Shown: one piece after another, positions 1-5,618 of the stretch
How the letters are laid out: every line of letters starts with the position of its first letter
Numbering within the stretch: the first letter of the stretch is position 1
NCBI GenBank assembly: GCA_027038695.1
Contig: JALWHA010000313.1
Span: 1 to 6,981, forward strand
Origin: Acidobacteriota bacterium
GTDB taxonomy: Bacteria; Acidobacteriota; Holophagae; Thermotomaculales; Thermotomaculaceae
Direction of reading: 5' to 3'
Length of the DNA: 6,981 bases
Notes under the pieces: generated by a model
What the model was told of the DNA's origin: nothing
Databases searched by the model: none
What the model saw: the letters and a program-made list of their open reading frames with translations, nothing else
Made by a program: the position numbers and the translations under genes

Positions 1-330
1 CAATAGTTTTCCTAATTTAACAGCGCTTGTTGTGTCAATCCTTCCGCTTAAAGAGAGGTTTTGCTCTTTCAAAATTTCATAAAGGTGAGCCCTGTCAACA
101 ACCTCAATGCTTCCTGTGTTGACAAAGTAAGTTGTTATGTAATCGGCAAGTTCATTTGATGTGTAATAGCCTTCAGGCATTATTGCAACCCTTTTGATGT
201 GAAGCCCTAATTCAGGGGGGTGGGTAATTGTTTTGTAAACGTGCGGGTTGGTGATATCGGCATACCATTGGGCATAAATATTTAAGGTAAATAACATAAA
301 AACCCATAGAATAAAATATTTTTTCTTCAT
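1..330 (-). CDS. CsgG-family exported protein, N-terminal part (runs off left edge)
   Basis: The minus strand is open from an ATG at 328-330 to the window edge, giving 110 codons with no stop. The first 20 residues form a classic signal peptide: MKKK, then a hydrophobic stretch, then a probable signal-peptidase I site at IYA|QWY. There is no lipobox cysteine, unlike CsgG itself. The mature part contains VAIMPEGYY (about residues 48-56), then an ELADYITTYF helix, and then the pattern VVDRAHLYEILKEQNLSLSG (about 77-96) followed by AVKLGKLL. This 'vvdR..l..iL.Eq.l..sG..d....lGkll' pattern is typical of the CsgG/curli-assembly-like family (seen, matched from memory). Such proteins act in the periplasm or at the outer membrane, CsgG as a secretion pore; this one's role cannot be told from a fragment. 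AGGGAGA at 337-343 lies about 6-8 nt before the ATG and supports the start. The gene is divergent from the transglutaminase-like gene. Confidence 0.75.
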   Translation of the reverse strand, partial: MKKKYFILWVFMLFTLNIYAQWYADITNPHVYKTITHPPELGLHIKRVAIMPEGYYTSNELADYITTYFVNTGSIEVVDRAHLYEILKEQNLSLSGRIDTTSAVKLGKLL

Positions 331-363
331 AAAATTTCTCCCTTTATTAATTTTGATAAAAAG

Positions 364-374
364 ATTATATAGCA
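364..374 (-). promoter_or_regulatory. Probable promoter -10 element of the CsgG-like gene
   Basis: On the minus strand a perfect TATAAT lies at 369-364, preceded by TGCTA. The predicted start of transcription is near 357, giving a leader of about 27 nt that still holds the AGGGAGA ribosome-binding site at 343-337. No good -35 hexamer is seen 16-18 bp upstream, so the element may rely on the upstream TG. This is inferred from sequence only. Confidence 0.5.
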
Positions 375-427
375 AAAAAGGGAAAAATCATTTTTTAATT
401 TGTTGTTACCATGTTTTTTGTCCTTTC

Positions 428-436
428 TGATACAAT
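428..436 (+). promoter_or_regulatory. Extended -10 promoter placing transcription start at the ATG (leaderless)
   Basis: TGATACAAT reads as an extended -10 element (TGn plus TACAAT, five of six matches to TATAAT). The last T is at 436, so transcription would begin near 443, which is the A of the start codon of the transglutaminase-like gene. No purine-rich ribosome-binding site lies between this element and the ATG. The best -35-like hexamer, TTGTTA at 403-408, is 22 bp away and too far; extended -10 promoters often lack a good -35. Confidence 0.5.
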
Positions 437-442
437 TTTAGT

Positions 443-1123
443 ATGAAAAAAGGGATTGATTTTGAAAGGTTAGCTTTAATTGGTGAAAATAGATTTTTAG
501 AAGAAAATTTTTTCTTTGATTTTAATGAGCATAATTTAGGCTTAAAAGTGAAAGAATTGATTGAGGGACTTAACTCTCAAAAAGAAAAAGCAATTGCTCT
601 TTTTAATTTTGTAAGGGACGAAATCCCGTACACTATGCACACAGGTTTTTTCCCTGAAATAAATTACAAAGCAAGTGTTATTTTAAAAAGGGGAAAAGGG
701 TTTTGTATTCAAAAGGCTGTTTTGCTTACCGCAATGTTGAGGGGTGCCGGTATTCCTTCGGCAATAGGCTTTGCTGATATTGTTAATTACAAAATCCCGA
801 AAGAGGCTTACGATTTTTTAGGCACAAATTACTTCTCCTATCACGGCTTTACAGTGTTGAAGTTAAACGGGAAATGGCTTAAAGCAACCCCCACTTTTGA
901 CCGGGAAACATGTAAAAAAGCAGGTTATCCTTTGCTTGAGTTCGACGGGGAAAGGGATTGCGTTTTCCCCCAATATTGTAAAGACGGTAGCAGGTTTATA
1001 GAGTACAAAAAGTATTACGGTGTTTTTTTTGAAATTCCTTTTAAAGATATTATAGAAAGTTGGGAAGGTATTTACGGGAAAGAGACTGTAAAGCATTGGA
1101 AAATTATTTCTCAAGTTTTTTAG
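443..1123 (+). CDS. Transglutaminase-like cysteine protein (Cys-His-Asp triad)
   Basis: This is a 226-residue protein with no signal peptide or membrane segment, so it is probably cytosolic. It carries the transglutaminase-like core (papain-like fold, PF01841 type). The motif GKGFCIQKAVLLTAMLRGAG puts the nucleophile at Cys88, SYHGF gives His134 in front of VLKLNGKWLKATPTFD, and that stretch ends in Asp153. All three catalytic residues are present, so it should be active. Bacterial members act as proteases, peptide amidases or transamidases, and the substrate here is unknown. The protein continues about 70 residues past Asp153 without a recognisable second domain. The ATG at 443 is the only sensible start: an in-frame TGA lies at 428-430 and no alternative start codon follows closely. 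There is no Shine-Dalgarno sequence, and an extended -10 ends 6 bp before the ATG, which suggests a leaderless mRNA. The stop overlaps the stop of the convergent M50 protease gene by 4 bp. Confidence 0.85.
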   Translation: MKKGIDFERLALIGENRFLEENFFFDFNEHNLGLKVKELIEGLNSQKEKAIALFNFVRDEIPYTMHTGFFPEINYKASVILKRGKGFCIQKAVLLTAMLRGAGIPSAIGFADIVNYKIPKEAYDFLGTNYFSYHGFTVLKLNGKWLKATPTFDRETCKKAGYPLLEFDGERDCVFPQYCKDGSRFIEYKKYYGVFFEIPFKDIIESWEGIYGKETVKHWKIISQVF

Positions 1124-2070
1124 AATTTTACGGGAATCGGTATAAAGGAAAGGATAAAGATTATTAGTGCCACAATTGCAAGTATTTTTCTTTTTTTGTC
1201 TAAGGGTTCTTCCTCAAAGAAAAACCTCGGGTGCTTTATTCCAAGAATGATTAAAAGTATTAACCAGATTATCCAACCTCTATAAAATATTGATAGTATA
1301 ATAAGGAGTAGTCCGAGAGCGTAAGCGATAAAAAAACTTTTTTTCCCGAATACGGCGTAAGAGATATGCCCGCCGTCCAATTGGCTTACAGGCAAAAGGT
1401 TTAAGGCAGTAACGAGCAGACCTATCCAGCCTGCGAATCCTGTGGGGTGTAACATTAAATCCCCTTTTACCGTTCCGAATTTTATTAAAACTATCAGTTT
1501 GTATAGCAGAGGTTCTCCGAATGTTATGATTTCTTTATTATGGAAAAGGGTGATTTCAGGTCTTGAAAGAAAGACTCCTATTATTAAAACCGGGACCGCA
1601 ACTATAAACCCTGCCAGAGGCCCGGCTATCCCAACGTCAAACAGTTCTTTTTTTGAAAGAAAGGGGGATTTTATTTTTATGAAAGCCCCGAATGTGCCTA
1701 TTATGGTCGGTGCGGGGACAAAGTAGGGGGGAGTGCAGTTAATTCCGTAATAAGTTGCCGTTAAAAAGTGCCCCGTTTCATGGGAAGCCAATATTAACAT
1801 TAAAGGAACGGAATACCATAAGCCCCCTGCCCAGAATCTTAAATTTAAAATCCCGTAATTTAATTTGTAAAAGGAGGCATAGTCAAACCCCCCTATAAAA
1901 GTCGTTGTTAGAAAGGTTAGAAAAAAAAGAATAAATGAAAGTATCTTTTGTTTTTTGGTTAGCCTTTTATTTGCCTTTTTAATAAGCGTGATAATGTCTT
2001 TTTTCGGTTTTTCATGTTCTTGAACAGGATAAATTTCTATTATTCTGTGAGGTTGAAAGTTGTAATCCAT
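1120..2070 (-). CDS. M50-family membrane metalloprotease (site-2 protease, EGY-like)
   Basis: This 316-residue polytopic membrane protein cleaves other proteins within or near the membrane, as site-2 proteases do. The zinc-binding HExxH motif is HETGH at residues 97-101. The second zinc ligand region is NLLPVSQLDGGH (224-235), with Asp232. FVPAPTIIGTFGAF (117-130) and DVGIAGPLAG (145-154) match the EGY/cyanobacterial-chloroplast branch of M50. No PDZ domain is present, unlike RseP. About 40 charged N-terminal residues precede the first hydrophobic segment (about 43-60). Others lie near 85-105, 147-168, 212-228, 245-278 and 297-314. The ATG at 2068-2070 has AGGAG at 2076-2080, five nt upstream, overlapping the stop of the upstream pseudouridine synthase gene, so translation is likely coupled. 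Substrate is unknown and no anti-sigma factor is encoded nearby. The stop TAA at 1120-1122 overlaps the convergent gene's TAG. Confidence 0.9.
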   Translation of the reverse strand: MDYNFQPHRIIEIYPVQEHEKPKKDIITLIKKANKRLTKKQKILSFILFFLTFLTTTFIGGFDYASFYKLNYGILNLRFWAGGLWYSVPLMLILASHETGHFLTATYYGINCTPPYFVPAPTIIGTFGAFIKIKSPFLSKKELFDVGIAGPLAGFIVAVPVLIIGVFLSRPEITLFHNKEIITFGEPLLYKLIVLIKFGTVKGDLMLHPTGFAGWIGLLVTALNLLPVSQLDGGHISYAVFGKKSFFIAYALGLLLIILSIFYRGWIIWLILLIILGIKHPRFFFEEEPLDKKRKILAIVALIIFILSFIPIPVKF

Positions 2071-2078
2071 TTAAACTC

Positions 2079-2927
2079 CTACTCTGTTATAAGTTTAAAC
2101 CTTTCAGGCACATCGGTTTCAATTGTAATCCTTTTTTTTGTTATCGGGTGATTAAATTCCAGTTTTTTGCAGTGAAGCATTAAAGGGTAAGTGGTTGAGT
2201 CTTCCGGGTTGTAAAATTTGTCCCCTAAAATCGGATACCCTGCGCTTGCAAGGTGAACCCTTATCTGATGCGTTCTTCCCGTTAAAGGCATAGCCTCTAT
2301 TAAAGTATAGTTTTTTGTTGTTTTCAAAGGCTTTACTGTTGTAATTGCCTCTTTTGAATCAGGCATATTTATCCACCACTTTTTCGGTTCGCTTTGGGGG
2401 ATTCTCCCTATGGGTTTTTGAATTTTTATTTCTTCGGTCAAGTTCCCGTCAACAATTGCGATATAGGTTTTTTTTATTTCTTTATTTTTGAAGAGTTCCG
2501 AAACTGGTTTGTTTGCTTCTTTCTTTTTTGTGAATAAGACAAGTCCGCTTGTATCCCTGTCAAGCCTGTGGTGAAGCCCGGCATAGCCCTTTAAATACCT
2601 TTTTACAAAGTAATAAAGGTGGTTTATGTCGTAACACATTGTCCCCTGTGTAGTCATTCCCTGAGGCTTGTTCAGGACAATGAGGTAATCGTCTTCATAG
2701 ACAATCCAATCCGTCGAAAACTTAAACTCAGGGATTTTTTCGTCAATGCATATTGAAATTTTATCTCCCTTTTTTAGTTTGTATGTTAAATCTTTTATTC
2801 GTCTGTTGTTTATTAGAACACCGCCTATTTCAAGGGATTTTTTTAGTTTAGTAATGTCAATACCTTTAATTTTTGCGAATTTATTTAAAACAGTGTTTTT
2901 TTCAACTGTAAACTTTAGTATAGGCAA
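2079..2927 (-). CDS. RluA-family RNA pseudouridine synthase
   Basis: This 282-residue enzyme should isomerise specific uridines in rRNA or tRNA to pseudouridine. The N-terminal part (about 12-60) looks like a small S4 RNA-binding domain: LNKFAKIKGI, then GGVLINNRRIK, then LKKGDKISI. The catalytic domain begins around WIVYEDDYLIVLNKPQGM (74-91). The family signature HRLDRDTSG lies at 120-128, and Asp123 is the expected catalytic residue. PLTGRTHQIRVHLASAGYPILGD (214-236) is the conserved RluA C-terminal motif, so the enzyme looks intact. The target site cannot be assigned; the architecture is RluC/RluD-like. The start is TTG at 2925-2927: GGAGG at 2936-2940 lies 8 nt upstream and no closer in-frame ATG or GTG exists. 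The gene begins inside the last 26 nt of the symporter gene, and its stop overlaps the next gene's ribosome-binding site. Confidence 0.9.
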   Translation of the reverse strand: MPILKFTVEKNTVLNKFAKIKGIDITKLKKSLEIGGVLINNRRIKDLTYKLKKGDKISICIDEKIPEFKFSTDWIVYEDDYLIVLNKPQGMTTQGTMCYDINHLYYFVKRYLKGYAGLHHRLDRDTSGLVLFTKKKEANKPVSELFKNKEIKKTYIAIVDGNLTEEIKIQKPIGRIPQSEPKKWWINMPDSKEAITTVKPLKTTKNYTLIEAMPLTGRTHQIRVHLASAGYPILGDKFYNPEDSTTYPLMLHCKKLEFNHPITKKRITIETDVPERFKLITE

Positions 2928-4089
2928 GGGTTAAACCTCCAAAGATTATTGACGAAAAAAATGAGTATTGGTTTGATTTTGTCAGCAAAAAAACTATTGC
3001 AAAGATTAAAGGCGGGGTGATAACCGAAACAGGTTCAATTTCATTAAACAGGAAAAAACTTAAAACAGGAAATGTTATTGCTATTAAAAGCACGGTGTAT
3101 CCTGCCGCAAGCAGAGAAATGATATTTGGAGTAAAAATTGCAAGAAGAAAGGGAATTACGCTTACGAACACGGTTGTCAGTTTGATTATCCTTGTATTTT
3201 TCGTTTTGAGGATGTCTTCGCAGATTATTGATGTTGAGGTGACCAGCATGCTGTCAATTGACGAGGTAATCGCTGAAAAAACAATTATAAAAACTAATAA
3301 GTTTATGTTTTTAACGGAGAAACCCTTAGCAATTGAGATTAGCAGGAGAAGTGAGAAGACTATTTTTAAGATTCCGCTGTAGAATGCACCTTTTCTTGCT
3401 GTTTTTTCATCTTTTGCGGAAAGGAGTTTGGAGTATATGTCAGGCCCTATTATGTGGGATAAAAGCATTAAAACAGCAAGGTAGATTGGAAACGAATCAG
3501 GCAATTTATTTATAGAAAAGGTTTTTATTACAGGACGAGGCAGGAAGAATGCGAGACCGATTACAATTAATAGAAATTGTATTATATCTGTTTTTGAAAC
3601 ACTCCATTGTCCCCCTAAAAGAGAGTAACCTAAAATTAAAAGGGTTATTATTGCAGTTTCAAAATTGTTGAAGTTGCCTATAATTTTAATGCTTTTTATT
3701 GAAAGTGCAATCCAGCATATTTCGGCAATAATAAGTGCGGTTGCGATGATTTTATATTCTGTTTTATTAAGATTGTTTTTCAGCATTGAAGGCAGGGTAA
3801 GTGCCTCGCTTTTTCTAACTTTTTCGGAGAGAGTAAACGATAAAACAATTAACCCCAATCCCCCGAAAACATCCGCTAAAATCCCCCATATGCCGTATTT
3901 CGCAATTAGTTTCAGAGATACAATTACTGCTGAACCTCCGATTGTAGTTGCCGCAAGGGTAAAAGAAAGGGTAATTGTTCCCAATTTTCTTGATGAGACA
4001 AAGTAGCCCTCTTCTGTGGACGACTTTTTTATAAAGGGGAATGAAATCAATCCCATAAGTATAAGAAAGATAATTGCAATTGCAAACAT
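2902..4089 (-). CDS. Sodium/solute symporter (SSS) family, compact
   Basis: This 395-residue inner-membrane transporter probably uses a sodium gradient to import a small organic solute of unknown identity. About 13 hydrophobic segments can be seen, starting near residues 3-20, 36-58, 66-88, 113-132, 141-160, 166-184, 200-216, 235-256, 261-285, 302-325, 326-349, 355-371 and 376-392. Family features are EGYFVSSRKLGTITLSFTLAA (TM1 region of the LeuT-like core), LLGGQWSVSKTDIIQ (157-171), GPDIYSKLLSAKDEKTARKG (215-234) and FSAITSSIDSMLVTSTS (271-287). By analogy with vSGLT, Ala273, Ser276 and Ser277 would help form the Na2 site (inference). Typical members have about 450-550 residues, so loops here are very short although the segment count is normal. 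The ATG at 4087-4089 has no Shine-Dalgarno but sits 1 nt after the upstream stop, suggesting termination-reinitiation. Confidence 0.8.
   Translation of the reverse strand: MFAIAIIFLILMGLISFPFIKKSSTEEGYFVSSRKLGTITLSFTLAATTIGGSAVIVSLKLIAKYGIWGILADVFGGLGLIVLSFTLSEKVRKSEALTLPSMLKNNLNKTEYKIIATALIIAEICWIALSIKSIKIIGNFNNFETAIITLLILGYSLLGGQWSVSKTDIIQFLLIVIGLAFFLPRPVIKTFSINKLPDSFPIYLAVLMLLSHIIGPDIYSKLLSAKDEKTARKGAFYSGILKIVFSLLLLISIAKGFSVKNINLLVFIIVFSAITSSIDSMLVTSTSIICEDILKTKNTRIIKLTTVFVSVIPFLLAIFTPNIISLLAAGYTVLLIAITFPVLSFFLFNEIEPVSVITPPLIFAIVFLLTKSNQYSFFSSIIFGGLTLAYTKVYS
2935..2940 (-). promoter_or_regulatory. Ribosome-binding site that supports the TTG start
   Basis: GGAGGT on the minus strand lies inside the symporter coding sequence, where it encodes Gly-Gly near that protein's end. 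It sits 8 nt before the TTG at 2927-2925, an ideal spacing. It is the main evidence for a non-ATG start of the pseudouridine synthase. Confidence 0.75.
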
Positions 4090-4090
4090 T

Positions 4091-5557
4091 TTAAGTTTCG
4101 TTTATTTCGTTTATTTCACTTATCTCTATGTCAAGGAATTCAGGCTCTTTATCGTGCGGCATAAGTTGAACAGGGGTGTGAAAGTACTCTGTCGGGGAAT
4201 AGTAAAGAATATTTGTTAGGTCTGACGTGTAAGTGCACGCAAAGTCAAGAACCTGGTCTCCGAAGAGGGATAATTCATTTTGCTCTTTAAATAAGTCTCC
4301 GAAGTAGGGGTTATAAGATTTGTCTATGTTTTCTTCAAGAGATCTGATGTTTGTCAGCACTTCCGTAAGTTTAAGGTTGAGTTTGTTTTGTGACATAGTA
4401 AGTTTTTGAATCTTAGAGTCTATTTGTTTGATGTTTTCAATGCTTAAATTCTCAAACTCGTCTTCCTTTTCCCTGATTAATTTATTTAACTCTTCAATTG
4501 TGTTTTCAAGTTTTCTATTGGTGTTGTTTTTGATATCAAATAGTTTTATCAGTTTCTTGAAGTCTTCTTTTACCTTTTGTTTTATCATAATGTGCTCATC
4601 AAGTTCGGGAATAATCATCATTGTTCTCCACGCTGAAGCCTGTTTTGTCTTTAACATATCCCCGTAAATATGGTCTCCAACGTAAAGTATGCTGTCCCCG
4701 TGGACGCCCAATTTGTTTTCAAGAAGGTAAATATTCCCTTTTTCAGCCTCAAAACACCTGTCTTCCTCTATTATTTTAAACGGGTCCTTATGAGTAAAAA
4801 AGTTAGGTTTGGAAGAGCTGTATATTATTGCGTCAAAATAATCCCTAAAATTTTCCCCTAATAAAAATTCAAGCACAAAGGTAGTGTATTTAAAACCTGA
4901 GTTTGTTACTATAAACAGTTTTCTCCCGTTTTTCCTGAAATGATTAAGTGCCATAGGAAGAAGTTCGTTCTTTACTATATATTTTTCGGGGTTCTGCCTG
5001 ATTATTGTTTTTAGAGTGCCGTCTCTGTGCACCAGGTCAACCGCCCACCTGATATCGTCGTACAACCATTTATAACTTGAACTCTGGCTTTTAGGGGAAG
5101 ATTTATCAAAAAAATCTATTAATTTTGCAAAAATATAGGTTTCCGGGATCTCAAACAAAGTATCCACCGCCCTGTAATCTTCAGATGAAAGGTCAAGTTT
5201 TTTATTAGTATAAAGTTGTTTTCTCTCTTTTTTAGAGTATTTATGGAATCCGTGATAAACCCTTTTTACATATCTAAATTTGTTCGTTTTCAATATGTTC
5301 CCGTGTTTAATATCAAAGATTAATCCGCGTATGGCAAAGTTTTCCTCATATTCAAAATCAAGCAGTTTTTTTGGGTAATGTTTTTGGGATACTAATTTTT
5401 CTAACGCTTTCACAAATGTGAGTTTTTCTATTTCGGGGGAACGATAATTGGCGAGCGTATAGTCTAAATCAAACCCTACCGCTTTAATTGTTTTTAACTT
5501 CAGGTTCCTATTAGTAAATATTCTTTTTTCAATAGGTGTTTTTGTTCCGTTTTCCAT
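4091..5557 (-). CDS. HAD-IG family 5'-nucleotidase (cN-II-like)
   Basis: This 488-residue cytosolic phosphatase of the HAD superfamily belongs to the IG subfamily, related to cytosolic purine 5'-nucleotidase. It probably removes the 5' phosphate from nucleoside monophosphates, though the actual substrate is unproven. All four HAD motifs are visible: motif I VGFDLDYTLANY with nucleophile Asp30 and Asp32; motif II VTNSG at 217-221; motif III Lys250 in SSSKPNFF; motif IV YVGDHIYGDML (292-302) with Asp295 and Asp300. ASAWRTMMIIPEL follows, typical of this family. Residues about 343-412 are rich in charged and leucine/isoleucine heptads and look like a helical coiled-coil segment before the conserved ending (NPYFGDLF, then FGDQVLDFACTYTSDLTNIL). 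The length is normal for the family. The ATG at 5555-5557 follows AGGGAGG (5562-5568) by 4 nt. It is the first gene of the minus-strand operon. Confidence 0.9.
   Translation of the reverse strand: MENGTKTPIEKRIFTNRNLKLKTIKAVGFDLDYTLANYRSPEIEKLTFVKALEKLVSQKHYPKKLLDFEYEENFAIRGLIFDIKHGNILKTNKFRYVKRVYHGFHKYSKKERKQLYTNKKLDLSSEDYRAVDTLFEIPETYIFAKLIDFFDKSSPKSQSSSYKWLYDDIRWAVDLVHRDGTLKTIIRQNPEKYIVKNELLPMALNHFRKNGRKLFIVTNSGFKYTTFVLEFLLGENFRDYFDAIIYSSSKPNFFTHKDPFKIIEEDRCFEAEKGNIYLLENKLGVHGDSILYVGDHIYGDMLKTKQASAWRTMMIIPELDEHIMIKQKVKEDFKKLIKLFDIKNNTNRKLENTIEELNKLIREKEDEFENLSIENIKQIDSKIQKLTMSQNKLNLKLTEVLTNIRSLEENIDKSYNPYFGDLFKEQNELSLFGDQVLDFACTYTSDLTNILYYSPTEYFHTPVQLMPHDKEPEFLDIEISEINEINET
4100..4117. repeat. 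Two tandem copies of a 9-bp unit at the end of the nucleotidase gene
   Basis: GTTTATTTC occurs twice in direct succession on the plus strand, with partial copies on each side. On the coding strand it encodes the EINEIN repeat just before the C-terminus of the 5'-nucleotidase. The unit is a multiple of three, so copy-number change would keep the reading frame. It also lies just upstream of the symporter start. Confidence 0.7.
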
Positions 5558-5590
5558 ACAACCTCCCTAAAATAATTTAGCACAAATTTA

Positions 5591-5599
5591 TGTTAAAAT
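5591..5599 (+). promoter_or_regulatory. Probable extended -10 promoter of the PAS gene
   Basis: TGTTAAAAT fits an extended -10 (TGn plus TAAAAT). Predicted transcription start is near 5606, giving a leader of about 13 nt that holds AAGGGGG (5608-5614), 4 nt before the ATG. An overlapping alternative is TATAAA at 5599-5604 with TTTAGC at 5576-5581, 17 bp upstream; that would start transcription too close to the ribosome-binding site. The whole divergent region is only 61 bp, so this promoter and the operon's minus-strand promoter must overlap. Confidence 0.45.
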
Positions 5600-5618
5600 A
5601 TAAAAAAAAGGGGGTTAA

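Larger units (their letters stand above)
1120..5557 (-). other. Probable four-gene operon: 5'-nucleotidase, symporter, pseudouridine synthase, M50 protease
   Basis: Four minus-strand genes follow each other with a 1-nt gap (at 4090), a 26-nt overlap (2902-2927) and an 8-nt gap (2071-2078). No promoter or terminator could fit between them without lying inside a gene. The first gene has a strong Shine-Dalgarno (AGGGAGG, 5562-5568) and starts 61 bp from a divergent gene. The last gene's stop overlaps a convergent gene. One transcript with translational coupling is the simplest reading. The products do not share an obvious pathway. Confidence 0.75.

Noticed and set aside
403..408. TTGTTA as the -35 element of the transglutaminase-like gene
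   Set aside because: It lies 22 bp from the TACAAT hexamer, too far for a normal 16-18 bp spacer.
331..442. A riboswitch or small RNA in the left divergent region
   Set aside because: The region is 112 bp, AT-rich, and explained by two promoters; no stable stem pairs are visible.
1124..1330. A Rho-independent terminator after the transglutaminase-like gene
   Set aside because: T-runs occur (for example near 1187-1197), but no GC-rich inverted repeat precedes them.
1442..1726. Plus-strand open frame of 94 codons inside the M50 protease gene
   Set aside because: It is antisense to strongly conserved protease motifs, has no family resemblance and has no good ribosome-binding site.
3017..3515. 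Plus-strand open frames opposite the symporter gene
   Set aside because: Their composition mirrors the antisense of membrane-protein codons, and the minus-strand frame has clear SSS motifs.
2902..4089. The symporter as a truncated pseudogene
   Set aside because: The frame is intact, about 13 hydrophobic segments and the core motifs are present, and both ends are coupled to neighbouring genes.
4300..4540. The coiled-coil segment of the 5'-nucleotidase as a fused foreign domain
   Set aside because: A helical stretch before the conserved C-terminal block and a total length near 490 are normal for this family.
5574..5582. A minus-strand extended -10 (TGCTAAATT) for the operon
   Set aside because: It would start transcription near 5567, inside the AGGGAGG ribosome-binding site at 5568-5562, removing part of it.
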